From positions 124,001-188,000 of the forward strand of contig NZ_SLTI01000060.1 in assembly GCF_004347735.1 (NCBI RefSeq): 64,000 bases of DNA, read 5' to 3'. The notes under the pieces were generated by a model. It was not told where the DNA came from. It saw nothing but the letters and a program-made list of their open reading frames with translations, and ran no database searches. This document shows positions 28,015-37,486 of the stretch, one piece after another. A program made the position numbers and the translations under genes. The stretch is from Sulfuricurvum sp. IAE1 (lineage in GTDB: Bacteria > Campylobacterota > Campylobacteria > Campylobacterales > Sulfurimonadaceae). Position 1 is the stretch's first letter; every line of letters starts with the position of its first letter.

Positions 28015-28946
28015 AATCGCTAGTCCAACGCAAAGCTTTTACGATGATCGAACTCTTGTTCGTGATCGTTATTCTCGGAATTGTCGGAACGCTGGCGCTC
28101 GAAGCGTTGCGGCAGTATTACGACGGCATCTACCGTACCGGAGAATATACGAAGCGATCGGCGCAAGCCGACCAGATTCTCGAACAGGTAGCACGCTATT
28201 TCGAAAACGGCATCTCCGCATCGATCGTCCGCCTCGACCAGAACGATGCGGCACTGGGAAGCGTCTGTAACGGCGTCCCGATTTCCGGAGACGACGGGAA
28301 CGATTACACGATCGCGTTTGTAGGAATCGACGATGATGGGCTGCGGGGCTATTGGGACGGAACACGTTTCCGTCCGGGATGGAGCAGCGAAGTAATCAAC
28401 GCTGGGACGAACCTTTCGGGGCCCGATTCGGATTATACGACGATGCACAACGCCGATTCGCTTTTGAACGCCGCTAATCCCACCGCGATTTTCCGCAGCG
28501 ACGGTTTGGCGGAGGGGAGTGATTGCGGCCGATTCGGCTGGATCACCGGTGCGGGGACGAATCAGGCGTACCGGACGGTGCTGGCCGTTCCGAATGCGAC
28601 TAATCTGACGCTTGACGGGGTGCTCAGCATCAGCGGGCAGTCCGGCCGTGCTTACGTCCTCCGAACGGCTTATGCTTTCCGTGCCCGAAACGGAGTCTTC
28701 AGCATGTACAGCGGTTTCCAGCCCTGGAATGGAGAACTCTACAGCACCGTTACTCCACGGGTATTGGGCGATAACGTCGCCCATTTCACGATTATGTACG
28801 ATGCGAGCAATACGAGCGTTAACTCGAATGTGGGAAATGTGTATACTCTTAAAATCTGTATGAACGGGGTCGATGCCAATCTTAACGATTCGACGCTGCC
28901 GCAGGACCAGATTTGCCGTGAAAGGATGGTGCATGTACGTTACTAA
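28011..28946 (+). CDS. type IV pilin-like protein, PilW/MshO-like
   Basis: A 311-residue prepilin: leader KSLVQRKA, cleavage expected before FTMIELLFVIVILGIVGTL with Glu at mature position 5, the canonical class-A pilin N-terminus. A long globular domain follows with an Asp/Asn-rich region. Its size and the presence of a long head match PilW/MshO/GspJ-type minor pilins. It overlaps the previous gene by four bases and the next by fourteen. Confidence 0.75.
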   Translation: MKSLVQRKAFTMIELLFVIVILGIVGTLALEALRQYYDGIYRTGEYTKRSAQADQILEQVARYFENGISASIVRLDQNDAALGSVCNGVPISGDDGNDYTIAFVGIDDDGLRGYWDGTRFRPGWSSEVINAGTNLSGPDSDYTTMHNADSLLNAANPTAIFRSDGLAEGSDCGRFGWITGAGTNQAYRTVLAVPNATNLTLDGVLSISGQSGRAYVLRTAYAFRARNGVFSMYSGFQPWNGELYSTVTPRVLGDNVAHFTIMYDASNTSVNSNVGNVYTLKICMNGVDANLNDSTLPQDQICRERMVHVRY

Positions 28947-29376
28947 ACGCAAGGGATTCGCTATGATCATGGCTATATTCATCGTCGTGATCATTGCTGC
29001 GGGAGGAGCCCTGATGATGCAGAACGCATCGCTGGGGAGCAAGGCGGTATCGAGTGCTTATTTGCGTACCCAGGCCGATTTGCTGGCACAGAGCGCGACC
29101 GAATACGCCCTGATGCGCGCGCAGGGGGTAGACACGACCGGCGGGACGTGCCTGAATCGTCTGAATATCACCGTCAACGACGCGAGCGGAAGGGCGATGT
29201 TTGATATCACAGCTTCCCTGGCCTATTCTTTCAGGGGAGCCGCCCCGGCGGCATGCGACACGTTAGCGCAAAATACGGGTAAGGAAACGATGGTACTTAT
29301 CGACGTGCGGGTGGATGATCGAAATATCTCTTCTGAAGATATCCGCGTTCATAAACGCTCCTGGCAAAAACTCTAG
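28933..29376 (+). CDS. PilX/MshP-like minor pilin
   Basis: A 147-residue protein starting at ATG 28933 inside the end of the previous gene. After the basic leader MYVTKRKG comes a hydrophobic helix FAMIMAIFIVVIIAAGGALM that lacks the Glu5 of major pilins, a feature shared by PilX, MshP and GspK, which start a fibre at the tip. Then SAYLRTQADLLAQSATEYAL resembles the PilX amphipathic segment, and a small Cys-containing head follows. It closes the operon. Confidence 0.7.
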   Translation: MYVTKRKGFAMIMAIFIVVIIAAGGALMMQNASLGSKAVSSAYLRTQADLLAQSATEYALMRAQGVDTTGGTCLNRLNITVNDASGRAMFDITASLAYSFRGAAPAACDTLAQNTGKETMVLIDVRVDDRNISSEDIRVHKRSWQKL

Positions 29377-29417
29377 TAAGAACGTATTCGGAAAAAGAGA
29401 AAAGGGTCTTTCGGCTC

Positions 29418-29795
29418 TTAGAGGGCGAGCTGGGAAATTTTGGCGACTACGTCTTTTTCCCGTACCGGTTTCATCAGAAAACCGTTCGCGCCGCATTCAA
29501 GGGCTTCCCCTTTTTTGGTTTCGTCGGTGGTGAGGACGATGACGGGGAGCTGGCGGAGCGATTCGTCGGCGCGGATCACTTTCAGCATCTCGATTCCCCC
29601 CATGACCGGCATGATGATGTCAAGGAGGATGATATCGATATCGAACTGCGATTTGAGAATGCCGATCGCGTCCGCGCCGTTTTTCGCTTCGACCACCTGT
29701 GAGACGTTCGGGGTTTTCAGCAGCATGGTCTTGAGCAGCTTGAGGTTGATCATATCATCGTCAACCGCAAGTACTTTCAGTTTTTTATCACCCAT
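29418..29795 (-). CDS. CheY-like single-domain response regulator
   Basis: A 125-residue receiver domain with all key residues: acidic pocket VDDD (11-13 region), phospho-acceptor Asp in IILLDIIMP (about 57), Thr in VLTTDETK and Lys in FLMKPVREKD. There is no output domain, so it acts by protein contact, as CheY does. It is the last gene of a four-gene minus-strand operon with a hybrid kinase and Hpt protein; it is therefore the likely final receiver of that relay. Confidence 0.93.
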   Translation of the reverse strand: MGDKKLKVLAVDDDMINLKLLKTMLLKTPNVSQVVEAKNGADAIGILKSQFDIDIILLDIIMPVMGGIEMLKVIRADESLRQLPVIVLTTDETKKGEALECGANGFLMKPVREKDVVAKISQLAL

Positions 29796-29813
29796 TTCGA
29801 AGTTCCCCGTTTG

Positions 29814-32800
29814 TTAAATGAATTTTTCAAATACAAGACGCAGCAGGTCTTTGTTGATGATGTTGCGGATGATCTCGTGGACGTACATGGCATCGTCCGC
29901 TTCTTCCGAAGCATTCGGATCGATCAGCATCACAAGCGATATGTCACTGTCGCCGGAACGGATTATATCATACAGATCCTTGAGGTCGAGTCCGGAAAGC
30001 GTTTTATCAAACAGGGCGAGTTTGTAGCGGCGGTTGGCAATCTCTGATTTGAGATCGTCGATACTTCCGACCGTTTTGTAGGTATATCCAAGATCGTCGA
30101 GAATACGGGTAAAGAGTTTCATCTCCAATGCGTTTTGTTTGGCGATGACGATGTCGGCATCGTAGGCCGAGCGTCTGGGTTCAGGGAGGTCGGGTTCGCC
30201 GAGCGTTTCCTCTGGTGCTGTGGCAGGTTCCGAAACGGGGGATTCATCGAATACGTCGGAAAAGACCGCTTCGTCCGCTGTTTCCTCGATGGCGGCCGTT
30301 TCCGGAAACTCACCGGTGCCGTTTTCTTCGGCTGGGAGCTCTTCTTCCTGGGTGCTGAGCGTTACTTCGCCGGCCGATTTCGGAACCGATTTGATATCGA
30401 CGATTTTGTGGGAGAGAAAGTTATTGAGCAGCGAGATGATTTCACTGCGTACCAGCGGTTTGGTCGTGTATTCATCCATTCCCGCGGCCAGGAAACGTTC
30501 GCGGTCCCCTTTGAGGGCATTGGCGGTAAGGGCAATGATCGGTATATGGTGCTGGCCGTAATCTTCTTCGAAGTCGAGAATTTCCTGCGTCGCTTCGATA
30601 CCGTCAAGAACCGGCATCTGGATGTCCATAAAGATGACGTCGAAATCGCCGTTTTTCCGTTTTTCGAACGCTTCGAGCCCGTTGTTGGCGATCGTAATTT
30701 CCAAGCCAAGGTCTTCGAGGGTACGGCGGATCAGTTTTTGGTTGATGACGTTGTCTTCGGCTACGAGGGCCGTTGCGGCGAAACGGGAACTTTTCTCGTC
30801 GAATTTCTTGCGGCGGGTCGCTTTTTGTTTGCGGTTACTGAACGCTTCGACATCATACGACTCGAGGGTTGAACGGATCTTCGTGCTGTTGAGCGGTTCG
30901 TAGAGCACTTTGAAGATATCGATCCCCATCGAATCGATTTTCTTCATGTAATACGATTTGGTCACCAGGACGAGTTGCTCCTGGGAAGAGGAATAGGTGA
31001 TCAAATCCTCTTCGTTCACGTAATCGTTGTCGACGATCAACAGGTCATAATTCACCTGTCGTTCAAGCATTTTGAGTTCGTCGACTTCGTGGAACGTGGT
31101 ATAGCTTACGCCGAAGTAGTCAAGATACTCTTTGAGATAGGTATTTTGGAGTTTTTTCTTCGACGTACTTTCGAGAATTACCGCATTGATGCTTGAGAAA
31201 GCACCTTTGAGCGGTTCATTGAGGGTTTCGATCTCCTCGAATTCCAGGGTAAAGAAGAATGACGTTCCGTTGCCGGGTTCGCTTTCGAGCTCGAGTCTTG
31301 AACCCATCAATTCGACGAAACGGCTTGAAATCGTCAGTCCAAGGCCGGTTCCTCCGTATTTGCGGGTAATGGAAGTATCGGCCTGTGAAAACGCTTCGAA
31401 TATGCGTGATTTTTGTTCGCTTGTCACCCCGATGCCGTTGTCCTTGACCTGAAAGCGGACACGGGCACGGTTAAGAACGTCGCATTCGACACGGCGGATG
31501 TCGACGCTGATGGCGCCGCCGCTGTTGGTAAACTTGACCGCATTGGAAAGGAGGTTGATGATAACCTCTTTGATCTTGGTCGGATCTCCTTTGAGCGGGC
31601 GTTCAAGACTCGGATCGACGTAGCATGCGAGGTCGATGTGTTTTTCGGACGCGCGGACGGCGTAGACTTCGACGGCACTTTCGAATTCGTCGATCGGGTT
31701 AAAGACGATCTCCTCGATTTCGAGCTTGTTGCTTTCGATTTTCGAGAGGTCGAGGATGTTGTTGATGATTTCGAGAAGGTTTTCGGAACTTTTTTCGATA
31801 ATGTCGATGAATTCGCGCTGTTCGTCGTGCAGTTCCGTATCTTTGAGCAGTTCGGTGAACCCGACGATACCGTTGAGCGGCGTCCGGATTTCGTGCGACA
31901 TGTTGGCCAGGAACATCGATTTGGCTTCGGACGCTTCGAGTGCGTACTGTTTGTCGTGAAGCGTCTGCTCGATGATCCGCTCGAGCAAGGCATATGCCTG
32001 TGCCGTTCCCGCGGCGGTATCGAGGTTGATCGATTGGCTGAGGGTTTCGGCTTCGGTATCGTTGGTATCCTCGGCGACCCGTTTCAGGACCGATTCGAGG
32101 TTCTTGATGTTTTTGGTAATTTCACTGGAGAGGAGCACTCCCAGCACTCCGACCAAGACGGCAAGCAGCCATACCCCGACGGCGACGACAAGCAGCTGTA
32201 CCGCCTGGTTCTGGACGGTACCGGAGCGTTTGTCCATTGCGTCGATCAAGACTTTCTGCGCGTCGTCGATCGCGCTGATTTTTTCGGAAATCATCGCGAA
32301 CCAGATGCCCGACTGGGTATCGAACGTCCCCGTCGCGCTCGCCTGAAGAATCGCGGAGCGCTCGGCGGTGATGTCCTGGAAGAGTTCGGTGTTGTCTTCG
32401 CTGAACAATGTCGCCTGCAGCTGCGTCTGGATGATTTTGTCTTTCATCCCCTCGATCGTGAGCGAGTCGGCTTTGCTCAGCAGCGTGATCCAGTGGTCGA
32501 GTTCCTCTTCGCTCAGCGGGGTGGCACGCGAGAGGAGGTAGGTGATGTAGTCGCGTTCGATACTGCTGTATTCGTTGGCGCGGACCAAGGAAAGGTACGT
32601 CGAGGAAAGGGCATTGATCTCTTCGTCGAAATGGAGCCCGGCGAGCTCTGTGAGTTCGTTGATCAGACTCTCCTGCGACTTGCCGTAAATTTCGGTAAAA
32701 ATACGTTCAAAGCTAGCGTTACCGACATCGACAAGCGGCCGTGACTGTTGGATCTGGGTGTGGAGCTTGGCGACGAGCGCGCTCAGCTGGGATGCTTTTT

Positions 32801-33128
32801 CCTGCTCGGCGGCATTATTCCGCATCACCGTCGAGAGGTATTTTTGGTAGTCGGCGATTTTGTGATCGACGATGGTGCGTTGCGCGTGGAGCGATTTGAG
32901 GGTGGTAGGGGAATGGTTCCCCATGTACATCACCGTCATCCCCCGTTCGCGGGAGAGGTTGTTGATCAGATCGGTCAGTTGTTTGTTCCCCTCGAGTCGG
33001 ACCTGTAGCTGTTGAGCCGCCTGATAACTGACATAAGCGTTTCCGACGTAATAGCTTGCCAGCGCGAAAAGAATCAGGATCGGGAGGAGACTGATGAGAC
33101 GGAGTCGGTTTCTAAGTCCTATTTGCAT
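29814..33128 (-). CDS. hybrid sensor histidine kinase with NIT sensor and three receiver-like domains
   Basis: A 1104-residue membrane kinase. Two transmembrane helices (about 10-28 and 305-330) flank a periplasmic helical sensor resembling the nitrate/nitrite-sensing NIT domain ([14 protein letters not shown]). HisKA has His412 in [15 protein letters not shown]; the ATPase domain has [22 protein letters not shown] and [14 protein letters not shown] receiver-like region (about 640-765) lacks the acidic pair, a canonical receiver follows with Asp835 in [14 protein letters not shown] and Lys in YTTKPLV, then an acidic linker and a third receiver-like domain at the C-terminus with [14 protein letters not shown] but no DD pair. 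GAGGA precedes the ATG. It sits between an Hpt protein and a CheY-like gene. Confidence 0.9.
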   Translation of the reverse strand: MQIGLRNRLRLISLLPILILFALASYYVGNAYVSYQAAQQLQVRLEGNKQLTDLINNLSRERGMTVMYMGNHSPTTLKSLHAQRTIVDHKIADYQKYLSTVMRNNAAEQEKASQLSALVAKLHTQIQQSRPLVDVGNASFERIFTEIYGKSQESLINELTELAGLHFDEEINALSSTYLSLVRANEYSSIERDYITYLLSRATPLSEEELDHWITLLSKADSLTIEGMKDKIIQTQLQATLFSEDNTELFQDITAERSAILQASATGTFDTQSGIWFAMISEKISAIDDAQKVLIDAMDKRSGTVQNQAVQLLVVAVGVWLLAVLVGVLGVLLSSEITKNIKNLESVLKRVAEDTNDTEAETLSQSINLDTAAGTAQAYALLERIIEQTLHDKQYALEASEAKSMFLANMSHEIRTPLNGIVGFTELLKDTELHDEQREFIDIIEKSSENLLEIINNILDLSKIESNKLEIEEIVFNPIDEFESAVEVYAVRASEKHIDLACYVDPSLERPLKGDPTKIKEVIINLLSNAVKFTNSGGAISVDIRRVECDVLNRARVRFQVKDNGIGVTSEQKSRIFEAFSQADTSITRKYGGTGLGLTISSRFVELMGSRLELESEPGNGTSFFFTLEFEEIETLNEPLKGAFSSINAVILESTSKKKLQNTYLKEYLDYFGVSYTTFHEVDELKMLERQVNYDLLIVDNDYVNEEDLITYSSSQEQLVLVTKSYYMKKIDSMGIDIFKVLYEPLNSTKIRSTLESYDVEAFSNRKQKATRRKKFDEKSSRFAATALVAEDNVINQKLIRRTLEDLGLEITIANNGLEAFEKRKNGDFDVIFMDIQMPVLDGIEATQEILDFEEDYGQHHIPIIALTANALKGDRERFLAAGMDEYTTKPLVRSEIISLLNNFLSHKIVDIKSVPKSAGEVTLSTQEEELPAEENGTGEFPETAAIEETADEAVFSDVFDESPVSEPATAPEETLGEPDLPEPRRSAYDADIVIAKQNALEMKLFTRILDDLGYTYKTVGSIDDLKSEIANRRYKLALFDKTLSGLDLKDLYDIIRSGDSDISLVMLIDPNASEEADDAMYVHEIIRNIINKDLLRLVFEKFI

Positions 33129-33156
33129 GGAATTCCTCTGTATTCGTTGATCAAGT

Positions 33157-34929
33157 TTATAGCTGTTCGAGATAGCCGTTAAGGCGTTTGGAAGCCTTGT
33201 TGGCTTCCTGGGCGTCGTTGGTTACCGACAATACGGCCAGTTCTTCGGAAATTTCCGAGAGCCTGAGGTTATCGCTGATCCCTTTGAGCTCCCGTGCGGC
33301 ACTTTGCCACAGGTGGGTGTCGAAAGCGGCGATTGCCGAGGCAATCCGCTCGCCCGAGACCAGGGCATCGCGTTTGTAGTCGTCAATCAGTTCATCCAGG
33401 AACGCGCGTTCGATCCCCAGTTGCCCCGCGACTGCGGACTTGTCGTAATGCAGCGTCCGGATCGGTGCGGGCTCGGCCGGCAGGTTCGGTTCGGCGGGTT
33501 CGGCGAAAACTGCGTCTTCGGGGATCCCGGCGTCCAGATCCGGTTCGAAGAGTTCTTCTTCCTGGATAATGAGCGGGGAATCTTCGTCGTGCTTGAGTCC
33601 GAAACCGTATTCGGGCATCTGTGGTTTGGCCGGAGCGGATGGTTCTTCGAAATCGCTCTCTTTGATGTCGAAGGCGTAGATTTCCTCTTCATCCGTAAAC
33701 GATGAAACAGGTTCAGAGAGGGGGTCGCCGTAAGAGTTTTCCCCGAGTGTTCCGTAATCGTCGTACGACGTGTCGGATGTACCCGTGTACGACAAATCAC
33801 CGATATCTTCATCGTAGGAAAATTCCGGAGACTCTTCTGCTTCGGGGAGAGGCTCGGGGGCGGGTTGAAGCGCCTCGTCACCTTGGGGAGAGGATTTGCC
33901 TTCGAGTTTGTCGACGATTGCATAGAAATATTTGAGGTTCGCTTCGATTTCTGCGATGTCGTCGGAGGTATTGATCACGCTGAGGCATTCAAAAGCGTCT
34001 TCGATCCGAAGATTCGCCGCGACCCCTTTGAGTTTGTGGGAAAGAATTTTGAGGTTGTTCATATCGGCACGCAATGCCGCGTCGAACAGGTCGTTTTTAA
34101 AATCGTGCGACTGTTGGATGAAATCGCCGATGAATTCCTGGATCAGATCGACCGGCAGTCCGAGCTCACTGGCCGCGACGTTGGGATCGAAGCGGTAGGA
34201 ACGGTCTACTTTGAGCATGTCGATGTATTTTTGTTCCGCCGCCGTGAAGCGGGTGTCTCGGGCAGGGCGAGGCGCGGGCTGCTCGATGGGGGTTTCGACC
34301 GGTTCGGCAACCGCTTCTCCGCCGTAGCTTTCAAATTCGGGAAGGGTTAGTTTCTCATACGTATCGGAATAAGGCTCGCTGAAGGGTTCGTATTCGCTCT
34401 CCTCGTAGGAGGGGACGTCGAGCACTCCGGGTTCGCTCAGCGGGGTGGGGGTAATGTGTCCGTAATCGGGGAGGATCGAAGGGGCCGGTTCGGTATGGAA
34501 AGTTTTTTCTTCCGCAACGATCGGAGTTTCGATGATCGGGGCCGGCCCGCTTGGGGCTGCGACAGGCCTTGGCGTGATCGTATGGGGTTTGATTTCTTCT
34601 CCGCTCATCGACTGGACATGGAGCATCTCGACCATGTAGCCCGTTTCCGAAGGGGCCTCGCACAAAAAGAGCTTTTGGACGTGAAGGGTGCACGAAAAGG
34701 TGCGGCCGTTGCCATGCACGATTGCCGAATTCGACTCCGAATCGGCATGCAGCAAAAAATCGATCCAGCCGAAATTTTTGAAGTTATGGATGTACCCGGG
34801 CTCTTTGGCAAAAAGATCCGCGACATCCGGACACACACTCAGAAGTTCTTCGAGCGAGGCGTAGTTGAGCAGTTTCAGGGCATCTTCGTCCAGCCCGATG
34901 AATTCTTGTTTGTGGTTGTAAAATAACAC
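33157..34929 (-). CDS. PAS-like protein with one intact and one degenerate Hpt domain
   Basis: A 590-residue soluble protein. Residues 1-110 look like a divergent PAS domain (FIGLDEDALKLLNYASLEEL). A Pro/Glu-rich linker follows. An Hpt domain at about 240-350 has the phospho-acceptor His298 in LSHKLKGVAANLRIE. Another long acidic linker leads to a second Hpt-like domain at about 500-590 where the same place reads ARELKGISDNLRLS, so Arg546 replaces the His. The start is GTG 34929 with AAGGGG upstream. Neighbouring hybrid kinase and CheY-like protein suggest that it relays phosphate from kinase to regulator; the degenerate domain may only bind. Confidence 0.8.
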   Translation of the reverse strand: MLFYNHKQEFIGLDEDALKLLNYASLEELLSVCPDVADLFAKEPGYIHNFKNFGWIDFLLHADSESNSAIVHGNGRTFSCTLHVQKLFLCEAPSETGYMVEMLHVQSMSGEEIKPHTITPRPVAAPSGPAPIIETPIVAEEKTFHTEPAPSILPDYGHITPTPLSEPGVLDVPSYEESEYEPFSEPYSDTYEKLTLPEFESYGGEAVAEPVETPIEQPAPRPARDTRFTAAEQKYIDMLKVDRSYRFDPNVAASELGLPVDLIQEFIGDFIQQSHDFKNDLFDAALRADMNNLKILSHKLKGVAANLRIEDAFECLSVINTSDDIAEIEANLKYFYAIVDKLEGKSSPQGDEALQPAPEPLPEAEESPEFSYDEDIGDLSYTGTSDTSYDDYGTLGENSYGDPLSEPVSSFTDEEEIYAFDIKESDFEEPSAPAKPQMPEYGFGLKHDEDSPLIIQEEELFEPDLDAGIPEDAVFAEPAEPNLPAEPAPIRTLHYDKSAVAGQLGIERAFLDELIDDYKRDALVSGERIASAIAAFDTHLWQSAARELKGISDNLRLSEISEELAVLSVTNDAQEANKASKRLNGYLEQL

Positions 34930-34938
34930 GGTGTCCCC

Positions 34939-35352
34939 TTATCGCTCTTGTTCCAGCATTTTTTCGTACAGAGCGGCCGTCTCTTCGATGTTTTGGCGTG
35001 AAGCGGGTTTGCGTGCGGCCATGTACCCTTTGACTTTTCCGTTATCGTCGTAGGTGGGGGTCACTTCGGTATCGACCCAGTAGTAGCGTCCGTCTTTTCG
35101 AAGATTTTTGACCAGTCCGTGCCACATTGTCCCCGACTGGATGGTTTTCCACATCTGGGCGAACGCCGCTTTGGGCATATCGGGATGGCGGATGATGTTG
35201 TGCGGTTCTCCGACGAGTTCATCGACGCTGTAACCGGAAATTTCGCAGAACTTGCGGTTCGCGTAGGTGATGATCCCCTTGAGATCGGTTTCGCTGACGA
35301 TCGCGCGTCCTTCGAAAACATATTCTTCGTCGATGGGAACAGGTTTTTCCAT
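34939..35352 (-). CDS. PAS-domain protein, Aer-like
   Basis: A 137-residue protein consisting of one PAS domain plus a short C-terminal helix. The motifs ITYANRKFCEISGYS, EPHNIIRHPDMPKAAF and LRKDGRYYWVDTEVTP are those of Aer-type aerotaxis sensors, which bind FAD; the tail ends before any transmembrane or signalling domain. It begins the phosphorelay operon and ends ten bases before the next gene, so it may supply a redox input in trans. The cofactor is inferred from family resemblance. Confidence 0.85.
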   Translation of the reverse strand: MEKPVPIDEEYVFEGRAIVSETDLKGIITYANRKFCEISGYSVDELVGEPHNIIRHPDMPKAAFAQMWKTIQSGTMWHGLVKNLRKDGRYYWVDTEVTPTYDDNGKVKGYMAARKPASRQNIEETAALYEKMLEQER

Positions 35353-35423
35353 CGTTTAACCCCCGTTACAAAAAAACTGCTGAAAACATAATCTGTGGAA
35401 TATGGCATAAACTCCATAAAAGA

Positions 35424-37232
35424 TTACTTAGACGCGGTCTGGGCGTAATGATTTTGTATCGTGCGGGCATCGTTTTCCCCGACGAGTTCGCGCAGGGTTT
35501 CAAAATCGCTGTGGGCAATCGCTTCGAAAGTGCCGAAATATTCGATCAGTTTATGAAGCTTCGCCTGTCCGATCCCCTGAACCGCCAGGAGTTTGGAGGA
35601 ATGGTCCTGTCTGACTTTGGTTTTTTTGTGGAATGTGATTGCACTGCGGTGGGCTTCGTCCCGAAGCATTTGGATAAACTGGAGCCGTTTATCGGTCGTT
35701 TCGAGTCGGAACAGTCCTGCAGTGCCGTGGAGGATGTCGCGCGCCGATCCTTTGGCCCGATGCGCTTTGGCATCGATTTTTTCTTTGCTGATCGCGATGA
35801 CGTCAAGACGGACTCCGAAAGAGGCGAGCAGCTCTTCAGCCAGGCAGCGGAGGGTCTCGCCGCCGTCGATTACCCAGAGATCAGGGGGCGGATTCGAAGA
35901 AAAACCTTCGATCCGGCGTGTGAGCATCTCCCGCATCTGGCCGTACTCGTCGCGCGCTTCGAGATGAAAAGTGCGGTAGCCGCTTTTGTCGAAACCCTCA
36001 CCGCTGTATACCACCATGGCCCCGACCGTCGCTGTTCCCCCGTGATGGGAATTGTCGAACACTTCGATTCGCCTGGGGGGGATTTCGAGGGCGAAAAGCT
36101 CGCGGAGCTGATCGAGCAGCGCTTCTTTGGAAGGCTTTGGGGTTCGGAGCAATTCGCGGGCATTGGCGAGCGCCAGATCGATCAGCTCTTTTTTGACTCC
36201 CCGCTTTGGGGTATCGAGAAGCGCTTTTTTCCCGAACAGTTCGCTGAGGTGTTCGGCGACCCATTCGGACGATTCGAAAGGGTGGGCCGTGAGTATCGGT
36301 GCGACGACCGGCGGCTTTTCGGTGCCGTAAAAACCGACCAGGGTCCGTTCATAGGCTTCATCGGCCGAAAAGTAGGGGGTGATGTGGAAAAAATCGTGGG
36401 TTCCGGAGACCACCCGTCCTTCCCGGACGAAAAGGCGGACGATACACCCCCTGCTTTCGTTGGTTTCGATGGCAAAGACGTCGTAGTTCTCGCGTGATGC
36501 CAGATCGATCTGGGAGGTAAATTCACTCCGTCCGATCCGTTCGCACCGGTCGCGCAGGACGAGCGCCTCTTCAAAACGGAGGGTTTCGGCGTAAAAGGCC
36601 ATCTTCTCTTCGAGCTTTTCGATCAGGCGGCGTTTGTCGCGGATCCATTCGATTCCCTGCTCGACCATCGGCATATAGCGTTCTCTGGGAACGGGATATT
36701 CGCAGGGGGCGAGGCATTGGCCCATCTGGTGGAAAAGGCACGCTTTTTTCCCTTTCAGACAGCTTTTTTTCTGTACCAGTGTGAGCAGTTCGTAGAGTGA
36801 ATCGAGAATGTCCCGTGCCCCGGTCGAAAAAGGGCCGAAGTAACGGATCGATTTTCCTTTGATGATTTTTCGGGTCAGTTCGAAACGGGGGTAGGGATCG
36901 TCGAGATCGACGTAAAGGTAGGGGTAGGTTTTGTCGTCGCGCAGGAGGATGTTGTATTTGGGCTTGAGCTGTTTGATCAGCGAATTTTCGAGGATAAGGG
37001 CGTCGTGTTCGTTTTCCACGACGATGTAATGCAGGCCTGCCGTTTCGCCTAGCATCTTCTGAATCCGCAGAGAGAGTGTGGATTTCGGTGACAGTGCCGG
37101 GGTCAGGTTGAAATAGCTTTTGACCCGTTTCGCGAGGTTTTTGGCTTTGCCGATATAGAGAATGCGCCCCGAAGCGTCGAGGTATTGATAGATTCCGGCT
37201 TTTGAGGGGAGGGAGCGGATTTGATCGATCAT
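35424..37232 (-). CDS. uvrC: excinuclease ABC subunit C (UvrC)
   Basis: Nuclease subunit that makes both incisions in nucleotide excision repair. The 602-residue protein has the GIY-YIG domain (LPSKAGIYQYLDASGRILYI), the cysteine-containing central region (KKSCLKGKKACLFHQMGQCL), the UVR motif (DKRRLIEKLEEKMAFYAETL), the RNase H-like endonuclease domain (IEVFDNSHHGGTATVGAMVV) and C-terminal helix-hairpin-helix motifs (LLAVQGIGQAKLHKLIEYFG). It is monocistronic on the minus strand. Confidence 0.97.
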   Translation of the reverse strand: MIDQIRSLPSKAGIYQYLDASGRILYIGKAKNLAKRVKSYFNLTPALSPKSTLSLRIQKMLGETAGLHYIVVENEHDALILENSLIKQLKPKYNILLRDDKTYPYLYVDLDDPYPRFELTRKIIKGKSIRYFGPFSTGARDILDSLYELLTLVQKKSCLKGKKACLFHQMGQCLAPCEYPVPRERYMPMVEQGIEWIRDKRRLIEKLEEKMAFYAETLRFEEALVLRDRCERIGRSEFTSQIDLASRENYDVFAIETNESRGCIVRLFVREGRVVSGTHDFFHITPYFSADEAYERTLVGFYGTEKPPVVAPILTAHPFESSEWVAEHLSELFGKKALLDTPKRGVKKELIDLALANARELLRTPKPSKEALLDQLRELFALEIPPRRIEVFDNSHHGGTATVGAMVVYSGEGFDKSGYRTFHLEARDEYGQMREMLTRRIEGFSSNPPPDLWVIDGGETLRCLAEELLASFGVRLDVIAISKEKIDAKAHRAKGSARDILHGTAGLFRLETTDKRLQFIQMLRDEAHRSAITFHKKTKVRQDHSSKLLAVQGIGQAKLHKLIEYFGTFEAIAHSDFETLRELVGENDARTIQNHYAQTASK

Positions 37233-37265
37233 CGGCTGTCTCTTAATCAGTTATTTATAGAAGCT

Positions 37266-37271
37266 ATTATA
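37266..37271 (-). promoter_or_regulatory. -10 box for uvrC
   Basis: TATAAT on the minus strand with a predicted start near 37259 and a leader of about 27 bases to the uvrC ATG at 37232. Confidence 0.5.
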
Positions 37272-37357
37272 CCATCGTCGACAGAAAAGATGCTGTCCGA
37301 ATCGGCATCCGTGAGGGGATCTGATGAGGATCGACCCGAATCAGGAAAAGGGGATGT

Positions 37358-37486
37358 ATGTCAAAAAGATTGATGGCGCTCGCGGGATTGGCCGTACTCG
37401 CGGCGATATTGGGCGGATGCGGTTATAAAGCCCCGCCGTACTACGAAAAGCCGTCCCCGAAAGAGGGTTCTTCCGTTGCGCTATGA
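37358..37486 (+). CDS. LptM-like small lipoprotein
   Basis: A 42-residue lipoprotein precursor. It has a basic start (MSKRLM), a hydrophobic core and a lipobox ILGGC with the lipidated Cys at residue 21, followed by GYKAPPYYEKP. This fits the LptM (YifL) pattern CGxKxPxY. LptM helps LptD mature in E. coli; lptD is in this window at 44639. AAGGGG stands five bases before the ATG. The stop lies inside nadB (eleven-base overlap), so the two are coupled. A competing ATG four bases upstream opens a frame without a lipobox. Confidence 0.72.
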   Translation: MSKRLMALAGLAVLAAILGGCGYKAPPYYEKPSPKEGSSVAL

